From a candidate division FCPU426 bacterium (GTDB lineage: Bacteria; Oederibacteriota; Muellerivitia; Muellerivitales; Muellerivitaceae), in contig JASHNQ010000001.1 of NCBI GenBank assembly GCA_030041545.1, positions 1 to 64,000 of the forward strand: a DNA stretch of 64,000 nt, read 5' to 3'. The notes under the pieces were generated by a model. The model saw nothing but the letters and a program-made list of their open reading frames with translations, did not search any database and had not been told where the DNA came from. Shown here piece after piece: positions 43,244-52,311 of this stretch; within the stretch, counting starts at the first letter, position 1; the number at the start of each line of letters is the position of its first letter. The translations under genes were made by a program, and so were the position numbers.

Positions 43244-44360
43244 ACCCGGTGGCGAATCCCCCTTCGGGACGGACGAGTACGTGGTGAATATGGGCCCCCA
43301 GCATCCCGCCACCCACGGCGTTTTGCGCCTAGTGGTGAAACTGGACGGGGAGACGGTCAAGGAAACCATGCCGGTTTTGGGTTACCTGCACCGGTCCATC
43401 GAAAAAATTTGCGAAAACCGCACTTATCCCCAATGTATTACCTATACCGACAGGGTGGATTACGTCTCGGCCATGAGCGTGAATCTGGCCTTCGCCTTGG
43501 CCACCGAGCGGCTGATGGGCTTGGAGGCCCCGCCCCGGGCCCAGTGGCTCCGGATGATTTTCGTGGAACTGCAGCGCCTAGCCAGCCACCTTTTGTGGAT
43601 GGGGGCCTTTGCGGGAGACATCGGGGCCTTGACGCCCTTCCTCTATGGCTTAAGGGAGCGCGAGAGAATCCTGGACCTTTTTGAGATGACCTGTGGCCAA
43701 AGACTTACCTATAACTATATCCGCATCGGCGGGGTGATGATCGACATTCTTCCCGAATTTGTTCCGAAGTGCCGGGCTTTCCTTGATTATTTTGAGCCCA
43801 AGATACCCGAGTACGAGGAATTGTTGACCTATAATCCCATTTTTCTGGAGCGCACCAAGGGGGTGGGCGTCATTACGCCGGAAGTGGGGATCAACTGCGG
43901 CGTCTGCGGGCCCTCCTTGAGGGGATCGGGCATTTCCTGCGACGTGCGCAAACAACAACCTTATCTTTTTTACAACCAAGTCAAGTTCAACGAATGCCTC
44001 GAAAACGACGGTGATTGTTGGGCCCGATACAAGGTCCGGATGAATGAAATGAGGGAAAGTGTCTCCATCGTCCGCCAATGCCTAGACCGCCTGGAGCCGG
44101 GCCCGATTGAAACCAAGCTGCCGCCCATCCTGAAGGCGCCGCCGGCCAGTGAAATTTATTCCCGGATCGAATCGTCCCGGGGCGAAATGGGTATCTACTT
44201 GGTGGGTGACGGCACTCCGAAGCCCTACAAGGCCAAGTTCCGTTGTGCCTCTTTTAGTAATACCTTTGTTTTGGATCAGCTGACGAGGGGCTGGAAAGTG
44301 GCGGACATTATGGCGGTTTTGGGAAGCCTGGATATGATCGTGCCGGAAGTGGACCGTTGA
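43215..44360 (+). CDS. nuoD: NADH-quinone oxidoreductase-type subunit D
   Basis: The 381-residue 49-kDa subunit has [15 protein letters not shown], whose His residues line the quinone pocket, along with YTDRVDYVS and GERG-less [20 protein letters not shown], a normal NuoD core. It is separate from NuoC, unlike the fused enterobacterial NuoCD. The ribosome-binding site AGGAAGG lies inside the end of nuoC. The C-terminus is standard ([12 protein letters not shown]). Confidence 0.97.
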   Translation: MTDLLLSQIKPGGESPFGTDEYVVNMGPQHPATHGVLRLVVKLDGETVKETMPVLGYLHRSIEKICENRTYPQCITYTDRVDYVSAMSVNLAFALATERLMGLEAPPRAQWLRMIFVELQRLASHLLWMGAFAGDIGALTPFLYGLRERERILDLFEMTCGQRLTYNYIRIGGVMIDILPEFVPKCRAFLDYFEPKIPEYEELLTYNPIFLERTKGVGVITPEVGINCGVCGPSLRGSGISCDVRKQQPYLFYNQVKFNECLENDGDCWARYKVRMNEMRESVSIVRQCLDRLEPGPIETKLPPILKAPPASEIYSRIESSRGEMGIYLVGDGTPKPYKAKFRCASFSNTFVLDQLTRGWKVADIMAVLGSLDMIVPEVDR

Positions 44361-44434
44361 TTTCCTGTTGGGAAATCAACGATTGGCAAAAGTGGAAAAG
44401 CGAAAAGGGTTAAAAGTCAGGGAAAAGACAACTC

Positions 44435-45496
44435 ATGATTAGCGGTGAAAAAATAGTTCAACTGGTTTCAGGCCTCTTGCAGCAGGTCTACGCCTTGCTG
44501 GGGCTTTCCGCTTACGCCGGAATCCTGGACCGGGTGGTTTGCGCGGTGGTCATGTTCGGTTTTGTGGCTGTGTTCGTCATGTTCCTCGTCTGGATGGAAC
44601 GGAAGGTTTCTGCCCACATGCAAAGCCGCATCGGCCCCAACCGGGTGGGGCCCCTGGGGCTTTTGCAAACCTTGGCGGACGCCATCAAACTGACCACCAA
44701 GGAGGACGTGCATCCCGTCAAACGCGACAAGATTCCCTATTTCATTGCCCCGATCCTGGCTTTTGTGGCCACTTTCATGGGGATGGTGGTGGTTCCCTTT
44801 GACAATAAGATGGTCGTGGCGGACCTTAATATCGGCATCCTTTACATCATTGCCATCACCAGCTTTACCGTGATCGCCATCTTGTCGGCGGGCTGGAGTT
44901 CTAATAACAAATATTCCCTCTTGGGAGGGTTCCGCTCGGCGGCCCAAATCGTCAGTTACGAGGTGCCCTTGGTGCTTTCCTTGGTGCCGGTCATCATGAT
45001 CACCGGTAAGCTGAATTTCAGCGGCATTGTGCAATACCAGCAACAGGCGGGTTATTGGTTCGTATTCCCCCAGTTCGTGGCCTTCGTGACCTTCATCGCC
45101 TCGGCCACCGCCGAGGCTAACCGGGCGCCCTTCGACATTCCCGAAGCGGAATCCGAGCTGACCGGCGGTTTCCATACCGAGTATTCGGGCGTAAAGTTCG
45201 CCATGTTCTTCCTAGGGGAATACGTGGCAGTGGTGGTTTCCTCGGCGGTGGCCGCGACCGTTTTCCTGGGCGGTTGGCTTCCACCCTTTCCATTTCTTGG
45301 TTTCATTCCCGGCTTCTTGTGGTTCATGCTGAAGGTTTTGCTGGTCATTTACCTCATCATGGCCTTCCGTTGGACCTTTCCGCGCCTGCGGGTGGATCAG
45401 CTGATGGATTTCGGGTGGAAGGTTTTGATTCCCATTACGGTTTTGAACATCCTCGTGACGGGTTTCGTGGTGCTTCTGGCGGGGAAGGGGGCTTAA
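44435..45496 (+). CDS. nuoH: NADH-quinone oxidoreductase-type subunit H
   Basis: The 353-residue membrane subunit has the conserved cytosolic loops VWMERKVSAHMQSRIGPNRV, TKEDVHPVKRDK and AEANRAPFDIPEAESELTGG, which together form the quinone-access channel floor and the first proton-path elements. It is followed 3 nt later by nuoI. Confidence 0.97.
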   Translation: MISGEKIVQLVSGLLQQVYALLGLSAYAGILDRVVCAVVMFGFVAVFVMFLVWMERKVSAHMQSRIGPNRVGPLGLLQTLADAIKLTTKEDVHPVKRDKIPYFIAPILAFVATFMGMVVVPFDNKMVVADLNIGILYIIAITSFTVIAILSAGWSSNNKYSLLGGFRSAAQIVSYEVPLVLSLVPVIMITGKLNFSGIVQYQQQAGYWFVFPQFVAFVTFIASATAEANRAPFDIPEAESELTGGFHTEYSGVKFAMFFLGEYVAVVVSSAVAATVFLGGWLPPFPFLGFIPGFLWFMLKVLLVIYLIMAFRWTFPRLRVDQLMDFGWKVLIPITVLNILVTGFVVLLAGKGA

Positions 45497-45499
45497 GGC

Positions 45500-46006
45500 A
45501 TGGGCGCGATCTTGAGTTACTTTAAAAACATCCTGGCGGGTTTTTGGAACCTTGTGCTGGGGCTTTCCGTCACCACCAAATATCTTTTCAAGAAGACCAA
45601 TACCCAGCAATATCCTGAGGAGCGCATGCCACTTCCAGCGAGGAGCCGAAGCATGATCAAGCTCATTTATGACGGGGAAAAGGACCAGTTCAATTGCGTG
45701 GCCTGCATGATGTGCGCCAAGGCCTGCCCCAACAGCTGCATCAAATTGGAGGGCGTCAGGGGCCCGGACGGAAAGCGCCGCATGACCACCTTCAAGCTGG
45801 ATTTTTCTACTTGCATCTTTTGCGGCTATTGCGTGGAAGCCTGTGGTTTTGACGCCCTGACCTTCGTGTCCGAGGAATACGAGAATTCCGTTTACAAGCG
45901 CGGAAGCCTGCTGCAGGACGAACAGGCCATGAAGTGGGTAAGGCCCCCTCATTTGGCGCCTAAACCCGAGGAACCGGCCGCCGCGGCGGCGGGAGCCCAG
46001 GCATGA
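45500..46006 (+). CDS. nuoI: NADH-quinone oxidoreductase-type subunit I
   Basis: The 168-residue protein has two 4Fe-4S motifs, CVACMMCAKACP and CIFCGYCVEAC, carrying clusters N6a and N6b. In complexes without a NuoEFG module this subunit is the likely docking point for reduced ferredoxin. The C-terminal Pro/Ala-rich tail (KPEEPAAAAAGAQA) is extra. Its stop codon opens the first copy of a duplicated 91-nt leader. Confidence 0.96.
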   Translation: MGAILSYFKNILAGFWNLVLGLSVTTKYLFKKTNTQQYPEERMPLPARSRSMIKLIYDGEKDQFNCVACMMCAKACPNSCIKLEGVRGPDGKRRMTTFKLDFSTCIFCGYCVEACGFDALTFVSEEYENSVYKRGSLLQDEQAMKWVRPPHLAPKPEEPAAAAAGAQA

Positions 46007-46094
46007 GCCGATTCTCAATTCCAAAAGAATGGGGAGTGAAATCGGTTCTATACCGACCCCTTTATTTTCGCTTTTTGAAGGGAAGGTCGGCATG
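46004..46094 (+). repeat. Intergenic leader copy 1 (nuoI-nuoJ), hairpin over the RBS
   Basis: The segment from the nuoI stop to the nuoJ ATG is 91 nt, the same length as the segment before nuoK. GAGCCGAT pairs with ATCGGTTC in the first half. In the second half CCGACC pairs with GGTCGG and CCCTT with AAGGG, placing the Shine-Dalgarno AAGGGA in a stem. Aligned with copy 2 it is about 69% identical, and most identity is in the ends. Confidence 0.8.
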
Positions 46095-46634
46095 ACCCAG
46101 GCCCTTTTTTACATCCTGGCGGGAGTCATCGTGGCTTCGGCCCTCCTTGTGGTAACCGTCCGCAACCTTTTCCACTGCGCCTTGGCGCTTGCCCTGACGA
46201 TGTTTGGTGTTTCCGGCGTCTACCTTTATCTGGGATGGGAATTCCTGGCCGCCGTGCAGGTTTTGATCTACGTGGGCGCGGTGACCGTCCTTATTATTTT
46301 CGGCATCATGCTGACTCGGCAGGTCATGGACGATAAGGCGCGCGTGATGAACAACCAGGTTTTGCTTTCCTTGCTCGCGGCGGGGGCCGTGGCGCTGGTC
46401 TTGTACCTGGTGATTGGCCACTCGGACTTCCAATACAGCAACCACCCCGCGCTGACTGCAGCCGCCACTGCGCCCGCCGCTGAGGCGTCAGCCTATGCGG
46501 ACGAGGTGTCCTCCCTGGCCGCAGGACTTTTGAAACCCCAAAACGGCTTCGCCTTCGCCTTTGAGTTCGTCTCCATCCTCCTCCTCTCCGCCCTTGTTGG
46601 CGCAGTGGTGGTGGCCCGAAAGGATCCCTCGTGA
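46092..46634 (+). CDS. nuoJ: NADH-quinone oxidoreductase-type subunit J
   Basis: The 180-residue, five-helix membrane subunit has VQVLIYVGAVTVLIIFGIML, the conserved TM3 with the pi-bulge region. It starts at ATG 46092 right after the leader hairpin; the frame is open back to an ATG at 46029, but that region is the repeated leader and has no Shine-Dalgarno. It begins MTQALFYILAG, normal for the family. Confidence 0.93.
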   Translation: MTQALFYILAGVIVASALLVVTVRNLFHCALALALTMFGVSGVYLYLGWEFLAAVQVLIYVGAVTVLIIFGIMLTRQVMDDKARVMNNQVLLSLLAAGAVALVLYLVIGHSDFQYSNHPALTAAATAPAAEASAYADEVSSLAAGLLKPQNGFAFAFEFVSILLLSALVGAVVVARKDPS

Positions 46635-46722
46635 GCCGATCATCCTATTTGAGCAAAATGAAAAAGGGATCGGTTCTATGCCCACCTCCTTATTTTCGCA
46701 TTTTAAAAGGAGAGTCGGCATG
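46632..46722 (+). repeat. Intergenic leader copy 2 (nuoJ-nuoK), hairpin over the RBS
   Basis: The 91-nt segment from the nuoJ stop to the nuoK ATG is homologous to 46004-46094. GAGCCGAT/ATCGGTTC and the phrase TTATTTTCGC are kept. CTCCTT pairs with the Shine-Dalgarno AAGGAG, where copy 1 has CCCTT/AAGGG, so base changes on one side are matched on the other. Confidence 0.8.
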
Positions 46723-47034
46723 ACCGAAGTTCCCATTGTCCACTATCTCTATCTGGCCGCCGTCCTTTTCGTTATTGGAATTTTCGGGGTCCTGGCCCGC
46801 AAAAACGCCATCTCGGTCCTGATGGGCATCGAACTGATGCTCAACGCCGTCAACATCAACTACCTGGCCTTCGCCAAGTACTGGGGCGGCGGGAACCTGA
46901 CCGGACCGGTTTTCGCCGTTTTCGTCATCACCATCGCCGCGGCCGAGGCGGCCGTGGCCCTGGCCATTGTCATCTCCATCTATCGCCAATTGAAGAGCGC
47001 CAACGTGGACGACGCCCATAATCTTCGCGGGTAA
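46720..47034 (+). CDS. nuoK: NADH-quinone oxidoreductase-type subunit K
   Basis: The 104-residue, three-helix subunit has the two buried glutamates in VLMGIELMLNAVNINYLAF and TIAAAEAAVALAIVISIYR, central to proton transfer. ATG at 46720 follows the leader hairpin. A 177-nt spacer with an inverted repeat follows before nuoL. Confidence 0.95.
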   Translation: MTEVPIVHYLYLAAVLFVIGIFGVLARKNAISVLMGIELMLNAVNINYLAFAKYWGGGNLTGPVFAVFVITIAAAEAAVALAIVISIYRQLKSANVDDAHNLRG

Positions 47035-47042
47035 ATTCCTTG

Positions 47043-47185
47043 CCGCGAAAGCGCGAAAATCGGGAATAAAGACCTTGGTTTCTTCTTTTCGCCGGGATGT
47101 CTTAGCCGTTCTTGCCGTTAGAATAGCCGTCATTAAGAAGCCGCTGAAAATTTTGCCGTTCCTCGCGATCTTCGCGCCTTCGCGG
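47043..47185. repeat. MITE-like inverted-repeat element between nuoK and nuoL
   Basis: A 20-nt arm at 47043-47062 (CCGCGAAAGCGCGAAAATCG) is matched inversely by 47166-47185 with 18 of 20 positions identical. The core has repeated GCCGTT words and no gene. It occupies nearly all of the nuoK-nuoL gap. Confidence 0.7.
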
Positions 47186-47211
47186 TGGAATTCTTTTGAC
47201 GAGGGAAGCTA

Positions 47212-49101
47212 ATGATCCAACATTCGTGGCTGATACCCGGGATGCCGGCGCTGGCCTATGCCGTGATCGTCCTTTTCACCCGCCGTTTCAAGGCGCTCTC
47301 CGCGGGTATTTCCATCCTCGCCATGGCTGCCTGTTTCTTCCTTTCGATGGGCGTTTTCCAGGAATTGGCCAAGCTGGACCCTTCCGCCCGGACTGTTTCC
47401 TTCAGCTGGACCTGGCTCCAAATCCCTCCTTGGGAAGCCCATGTGGGCGTCTTGATCGATCCCTTGTGCGCCAACATGCTGCTGGTGGTGACCCTGGTTT
47501 CCCTCTTGGTCCAGATTTACTCCTGGGGCTACATGCACGACGACGAGCGCTTCTCAGTTTATTTTTCCTATCTTTCCCTTTTTTCCGCCTCCATGCTTCT
47601 CCTAGTGGTGGCCAACAATTACCTCCAGATTTTTATCGGATGGGAGCTGGTGGGGCTTTGTTCCTATCTCTTGATCGGGTTCTGGTACTTCAAACCCGAG
47701 GCCGCCGATGCCTGCAAGAAGGCCTTCGTGGTCAACCGTATCGGGGACATGGGCTTCCTCATGGGTGTCATCACCATCGGCATGATGTTCCAGACCTTTG
47801 ATTTCGCCGAGGTCCAGAAAATAGTCACCCAGGGCCTATCCGACCACACTTATTCCACCACCTTCATTGCGGGGATCGCCCTGCTTCTTTTCTGCGGGGC
47901 AGTGGGGAAGAGCGCCCAGTTCCCGTTGCACGTGTGGCTGCCCGACGCCATGGAGGGCCCCACGCCCGTTTCCGCCCTGATCCACGCGGCCACCATGGTG
48001 GCCGCCGGCGTCTATATGGTGGCCCGTACTTATACGCTTTTCTCGGCCGACCCCCTTTCCATGACCGTCGTGGCCTGGGTGGGCGGCTTTACGGCCCTTT
48101 TCGCGGCCACTATCGCGGTGGCCCAGGATGACATCAAACGCATTTTGGCCTATTCCACCCTTTCCCAGTTGGGTTACATGATCCTTTCCCTGGGCGCGGG
48201 CGGCTATACCGCGGGGATGTTCCATCTAACCACCCATGCCTGCTTCAAGGCCTTGCTGTTCCTGGGTTCGGGAAGCGTGATCCACGGGCTCCATAACCAG
48301 GACATTTGGAAAATGGGCGGGCTTTGGAGGAAGATGAAAGTCACCACCCTGACTTTTGCCGTCGCCACCCTGGCCATCGCGGGCATCCCCCCCTTCGCGG
48401 GTTTCTTTTCGAAAGACGCCATTTTGGATTCGGTCCATAACAGCGCCGTTCCGGGCCATTGTGTCTTGTATTACATGGGGGTCTTTACGGCCTTCCTGAC
48501 GGCCTTTTATATGTTTAGGCTTTTCTTCGTGGTTTTCACCGGCGAGCCTCGCGATCACCATGCCCATGACCATGCCCATGAGTCCCCCCTCAATATGACA
48601 GGGCCGTTGGTGGTCTTGGCCCTGTTGTCCCTCTGTGTGGGGTGGCTCAACTGGCCCGGCGTGGGCCTTTATTCGCAGTTCGTCCATTACGGCTCCGTGC
48701 CTGAGGGCGCCGCCTCCATCGGCGTGCTGTTGGGGCAATCTTGGCCGACACTCCTGCTGGTGGTGGCGGGCATTGCCTTGTCCGCGGCGTTCTACTATTG
48801 GAAGGTTTTCTCCGCGGAAAAGATGGCCGAAAAATTCCGCCCAGTCTACCTGCTCCTCAAGAACAAGTATTACTTCGACGAAATGTACGGCTGGCTGGTG
48901 AAGAAAGTGCTGTTTGGCCTGGCCTCCATCTTCCATTGGTTTGATGAGAAGATCGTGGATGACGGCATGGTGGACGGGACCGGCTGGATCAACCAAAAGA
49001 TGGGGGGACTCTTGAGCCTCACCCAGACCGGATATATACAGAATTACGCTTGGGTGATCTTCGCCGCAGTGGCCGTGATCTTCTTTTGCGTCAGCTTTTG
49101 A
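47212..49101 (+). CDS. nuoL: NADH-quinone oxidoreductase-type subunit L
   Basis: The 629-residue antiporter-like proton-pumping subunit has VGLCSYLLIGFWYF, LHVWLPDAMEGPTPVSALIH, MVAAGVYMVART and the C-terminal lateral-helix region ending in IFAAVAVIFFCVSF. A His-rich loop (DHHAHDHAHE, ~447-456) lies between late helices. Length is normal, so the transverse helix is present. Confidence 0.96.
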   Translation: MIQHSWLIPGMPALAYAVIVLFTRRFKALSAGISILAMAACFFLSMGVFQELAKLDPSARTVSFSWTWLQIPPWEAHVGVLIDPLCANMLLVVTLVSLLVQIYSWGYMHDDERFSVYFSYLSLFSASMLLLVVANNYLQIFIGWELVGLCSYLLIGFWYFKPEAADACKKAFVVNRIGDMGFLMGVITIGMMFQTFDFAEVQKIVTQGLSDHTYSTTFIAGIALLLFCGAVGKSAQFPLHVWLPDAMEGPTPVSALIHAATMVAAGVYMVARTYTLFSADPLSMTVVAWVGGFTALFAATIAVAQDDIKRILAYSTLSQLGYMILSLGAGGYTAGMFHLTTHACFKALLFLGSGSVIHGLHNQDIWKMGGLWRKMKVTTLTFAVATLAIAGIPPFAGFFSKDAILDSVHNSAVPGHCVLYYMGVFTAFLTAFYMFRLFFVVFTGEPRDHHAHDHAHESPLNMTGPLVVLALLSLCVGWLNWPGVGLYSQFVHYGSVPEGAASIGVLLGQSWPTLLLVVAGIALSAAFYYWKVFSAEKMAEKFRPVYLLLKNKYYFDEMYGWLVKKVLFGLASIFHWFDEKIVDDGMVDGTGWINQKMGGLLSLTQTGYIQNYAWVIFAAVAVIFFCVSF

Positions 49102-49121
49102 ACGCCTGGAGGGAATAAAGA

Positions 49122-50705
49122 ATGTTTCCCGTACAAATCCTCAGCACGATTTTGATCCCTTTCGTGGCCGCCTTTTGTTTTTTCCACAGTCCCGCCTCGG
49201 GCCCCAACCCGCTTCCCATCCTAACCTGTTTTATCGTGATACCCAATTTGGCGGCCTTCCTCATCATGGCTTCCCCCGAGAAATGGACCCGCTGGATCAG
49301 CCTTTTTACGGCCTCCCTGGAATTGGGGATAGCCTTCCGAGTGTTCACCCTTTACCAAACCGCCACCGGCGGCTTCCAACTGGTGGAACAGGTGTCCTGG
49401 CTCAACAACCTGGGTATCCAGTACCTTGTGGGCGTGGACGGCATGAGTACCCTCATGGTACTCCTGGTGGCCTGCGTTTATTTCGCCGGGACGCTCATTT
49501 CCTGGAGCATCAGCATGAGGGTAAAGGAATATTTTGTCCTGTTCTCGCTGCTCGTGGGCGGCGTGGCTGGCGCTTATACCAGTATGGACCTGTTCTTCTT
49601 CTTCCTCTTTTATGAGTTCGCCGTGCTGCCCATGTACCTCTTGGTCGGCATCTGGGGGTCGGGCCGCAAGGAATACGCGGCTATGAAGCTGACGCTGATG
49701 CTCCTGGCCGGATCGGCCTTCATGCTGGTAGGTTTCCTGGCCATGTATTTCACCTCCCACGTCCATACCTTCGACATCCGCGTGCTGGGCGACTTGTCCC
49801 AGACCGGCTTCAACCAGAACTTCCAGGATTTTTGGTTCCCCCTGCTGTTCCTGGGCTTCGGCGTGATCTCGGCGGTCTTCCCCTTCCATACCTGGTCGCC
49901 CGACGGCTACGGTTCGGCGCCCACGGCGGCCTCCATGCTTCACGCGGGGGTTCTGAAGAGCCTGGGCGGTTACAGCATCCTTCGTGTGGCCCTGCCGGCC
50001 CTTCCCCAGGGCGCCCGGCATTGGCTGCCCCTATTGGTTTTCCTCACCATCATCAACATCCTTTACGCCGCGATGGTGGCCTTGAAACAGAAGGACTTCA
50101 AGTACGTGATCGCCTATTCCTCCGTGTCCCACTGCGGGGCCATCCTTTTCGGCATTTGCACCCTGCAGGTGGCGGGCTTGAACGGCGCGGTCATTCAGAC
50201 CCTTTCCCATGGCATCGTGGCGGCCATGACCTTCGCCTTGGTGGGTACGGTTTACGGCAAGGCTCACACGCGGGAGCTGGCCAAACTGGGCGGCTTGGGG
50301 GCCGCTATGCCGGTCCTGGGGGGGCTTTTCGTGGCGGCGGCCATGGCCAACGTGGGGCTTCCGGGCTTGAGCGGTTTCGTAGGCGAATTCCTCATTTTCC
50401 TCGGCAGTTACCGAAGCGGGTTCCACGGCGGTTTTGACGTATTCCAGGTTTTGTTCCCGACGGCTGTCCTGGCCATCGTCTTGACGGCCATTTACTACCT
50501 GCGGCTGGTCCAAATTGTCTTTTACGGCCCCGTTAAGGACCCCCACATCAAGGCGGAAGCGAAGGACGGGACCTTTATCGAGATACTCCCCATCGCCTTC
50601 CTGCTAGCCGTGTCGCTGGCGGTCGGCCTTTATCCCAAACCGTTCGTGGACCTTTCCAACGCGGCCATGGCGCCCCTGATCGACCACATCGGAGGTTTCA
50701 AGTGA
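49122..50705 (+). CDS. nuoM: NADH-quinone oxidoreductase-type subunit M
   Basis: The 527-residue antiporter-like subunit has LVGVDGMSTLMVLL, FFLFYEFAVLPMYLLVGIWG, FPFHTWSPDGYGSAPTAASM and LKSLGGYSILRV. It is one of three pumping subunits. It overlaps nuoN by 4 nt (GTGA). Confidence 0.96.
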   Translation: MFPVQILSTILIPFVAAFCFFHSPASGPNPLPILTCFIVIPNLAAFLIMASPEKWTRWISLFTASLELGIAFRVFTLYQTATGGFQLVEQVSWLNNLGIQYLVGVDGMSTLMVLLVACVYFAGTLISWSISMRVKEYFVLFSLLVGGVAGAYTSMDLFFFFLFYEFAVLPMYLLVGIWGSGRKEYAAMKLTLMLLAGSAFMLVGFLAMYFTSHVHTFDIRVLGDLSQTGFNQNFQDFWFPLLFLGFGVISAVFPFHTWSPDGYGSAPTAASMLHAGVLKSLGGYSILRVALPALPQGARHWLPLLVFLTIINILYAAMVALKQKDFKYVIAYSSVSHCGAILFGICTLQVAGLNGAVIQTLSHGIVAAMTFALVGTVYGKAHTRELAKLGGLGAAMPVLGGLFVAAAMANVGLPGLSGFVGEFLIFLGSYRSGFHGGFDVFQVLFPTAVLAIVLTAIYYLRLVQIVFYGPVKDPHIKAEAKDGTFIEILPIAFLLAVSLAVGLYPKPFVDLSNAAMAPLIDHIGGFK

Positions 50706-52168
50706 TCCAAGTTTCCGCCTTTTTACCCGAACTTTGGCTGGTGGGAACGGCCATCGTGCTGCTGTTGGTGGATTTGGTCCGGGGCCAACAGCAAAGCAAG
50801 GATCTTCTTTATTGGACCGCCGGTTTGGGAACCTTGGGAGCCCTGGTTTCCCTAGGCTGCTTGAACGGCTGCTGCGTTTTTTCCGCCTGTTCGGCTTCCG
50901 GTCCAGCGCAGGCCTTCGCGGGTTTCCTCAAGACCGACGCCCTGGCCCTTTTCTTCAAGCTGGTCATCCTTTTGGCGACGCTTTTGACCCTCGTCATGAC
51001 CTTTAGGTACTTTAAAACCCATGGCACTTATTACCAGGCCGAATTCCTGGCCATCCTCTTGTTTTCCGCGGCGGGGGCCTCAGCCCTGGCCTCCGCCCAA
51101 GAGATCGTCACCCTTTACATCTCGCTGGAAACGCTCACCATCAGCAGTTACCTGCTGGCTTCCTTCATGAAGAAGGACAAAGGAAGCAACGAGGCGGGCA
51201 TGAAGTACCTGCTTTTAGGCGCCTTTTCCTCGGCCCTATTGCTTTTGGGTTTTTCCTACCTTTACGGTTTGACCGGCACGACCGTGATCGCGGACCTGGC
51301 CAAGGGCCTGGGAACCCAGGCCCTTTCACCCATGTTGGCGCTGGCCGTCATCCTGGTCATCGGCGGACTAGCTTTCAAAATTTCCCTGGCCCCCTTTCAC
51401 ATGTGGACGCCCGACGTTTATGAGGGCGCGCCGACGCCGGTCACGGCCTTCCTTTCGGTGGCGTCCAAGACCGCCGGGTTCGCGGCTTTTGTCCGGCTTT
51501 TCTGGGTGGGCCTTTCCTCACAGGCGATCGCCTCGGTTTGGGTAGGACTCTTCGCGGTTTTGGCGGCCCTGAGCATCATCCTGGGCAACCTGGAGGCCCT
51601 CGCCCAGCACAACATCAAGCGGTTGATGGCTTATTCCTCCATCGCCCAGGCTGGCTATATTTCCACCGGCTTTTTGGCGGGCGGGCAACTGGGCCTGACC
51701 GCTGTGCTTTTTTACGTCTTCGTCTACCTTTTCGCCAACCTCGGTGTCTTTTTGGCCATCGTGATCGTGTCCTCGAAAACGGGGAGTGATGAGATCGCGG
51801 ACTATGCCGGCATGTGGAAACGCTCTCCCTTGATCGGCGTCGTGCTCCTAGTCGGCCTTCTTTCCCTGGCGGGCGTTCCACCCTTCGCGGGCTTCTCCGG
51901 GAAATGGTACCTGTTCGGCGCGGCCGTGCAGATGGGCTACACCTGGCTGGCCCTGGTGGGCATGGTTTTCAGCGTGGTCTCGCTTTACTATTACCTCCAA
52001 GTGGTCCGCCAAGCCCTGGTGGCGGATGCCAAAGACCCTTCACCCATTGAAATGAACTGGTTGGAGAAGGCGGTCCTTCTGGTTTGCGTGCTTTTCACCG
52101 TCACCCTGGGTTTTTGGCCCACACCCATCATGAAGGTGGCACAGGCGGCCGCCACGGTACTTTTTTAA
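50702..52168 (+). CDS. nuoN: NADH-quinone oxidoreductase-type subunit N
   Basis: The 488-residue antiporter-like subunit starts at a GTG that overlaps the nuoM stop. Conserved parts are LYISLETLTISSYLLASF, FHMWTPDVYEGAPTPVTAFL and HNIKRLMAYSSIAQAGYI. It is the last gene of the operon and is followed by a strong terminator. nuoE, nuoF and nuoG are absent. Confidence 0.96.
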   Translation: MIQVSAFLPELWLVGTAIVLLLVDLVRGQQQSKDLLYWTAGLGTLGALVSLGCLNGCCVFSACSASGPAQAFAGFLKTDALALFFKLVILLATLLTLVMTFRYFKTHGTYYQAEFLAILLFSAAGASALASAQEIVTLYISLETLTISSYLLASFMKKDKGSNEAGMKYLLLGAFSSALLLLGFSYLYGLTGTTVIADLAKGLGTQALSPMLALAVILVIGGLAFKISLAPFHMWTPDVYEGAPTPVTAFLSVASKTAGFAAFVRLFWVGLSSQAIASVWVGLFAVLAALSIILGNLEALAQHNIKRLMAYSSIAQAGYISTGFLAGGQLGLTAVLFYVFVYLFANLGVFLAIVIVSSKTGSDEIADYAGMWKRSPLIGVVLLVGLLSLAGVPPFAGFSGKWYLFGAAVQMGYTWLALVGMVFSVVSLYYYLQVVRQALVADAKDPSPIEMNWLEKAVLLVCVLFTVTLGFWPTPIMKVAQAAATVLF

Positions 52169-52191
52169 TTTAAACAGGCCCGCTGCCTTGG

Positions 52192-52220
52192 ACCCCCGGC
52201 CTTTGGCCGGGGGTTTTTTT
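52192..52220 (+). terminator. Rho-independent terminator of the nuo operon
   Basis: ACCCCCGGCC-TTT-GGCCGGGGGT followed by seven Ts begins 23 nt after the nuoN stop. Confidence 0.93.
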
Positions 52221-52311
52221 GTTTTAAAGCCCCGTCCTGGGAAAGTTGTTTCAGCCCATGAAAAGGATTAAAGTGAGGGGGTTTGGGCCACTGAAAATTT
52301 GAGGAAACCCC

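Noticed and set aside
52245-52275. Possible promoter (TTGTTT, 17 nt, TAAAGT) before hemX
   Set aside because: Both hexamers are poor matches (3 and 4 of 6). A promoter must exist after the nuo terminator, but its position cannot be fixed from this.
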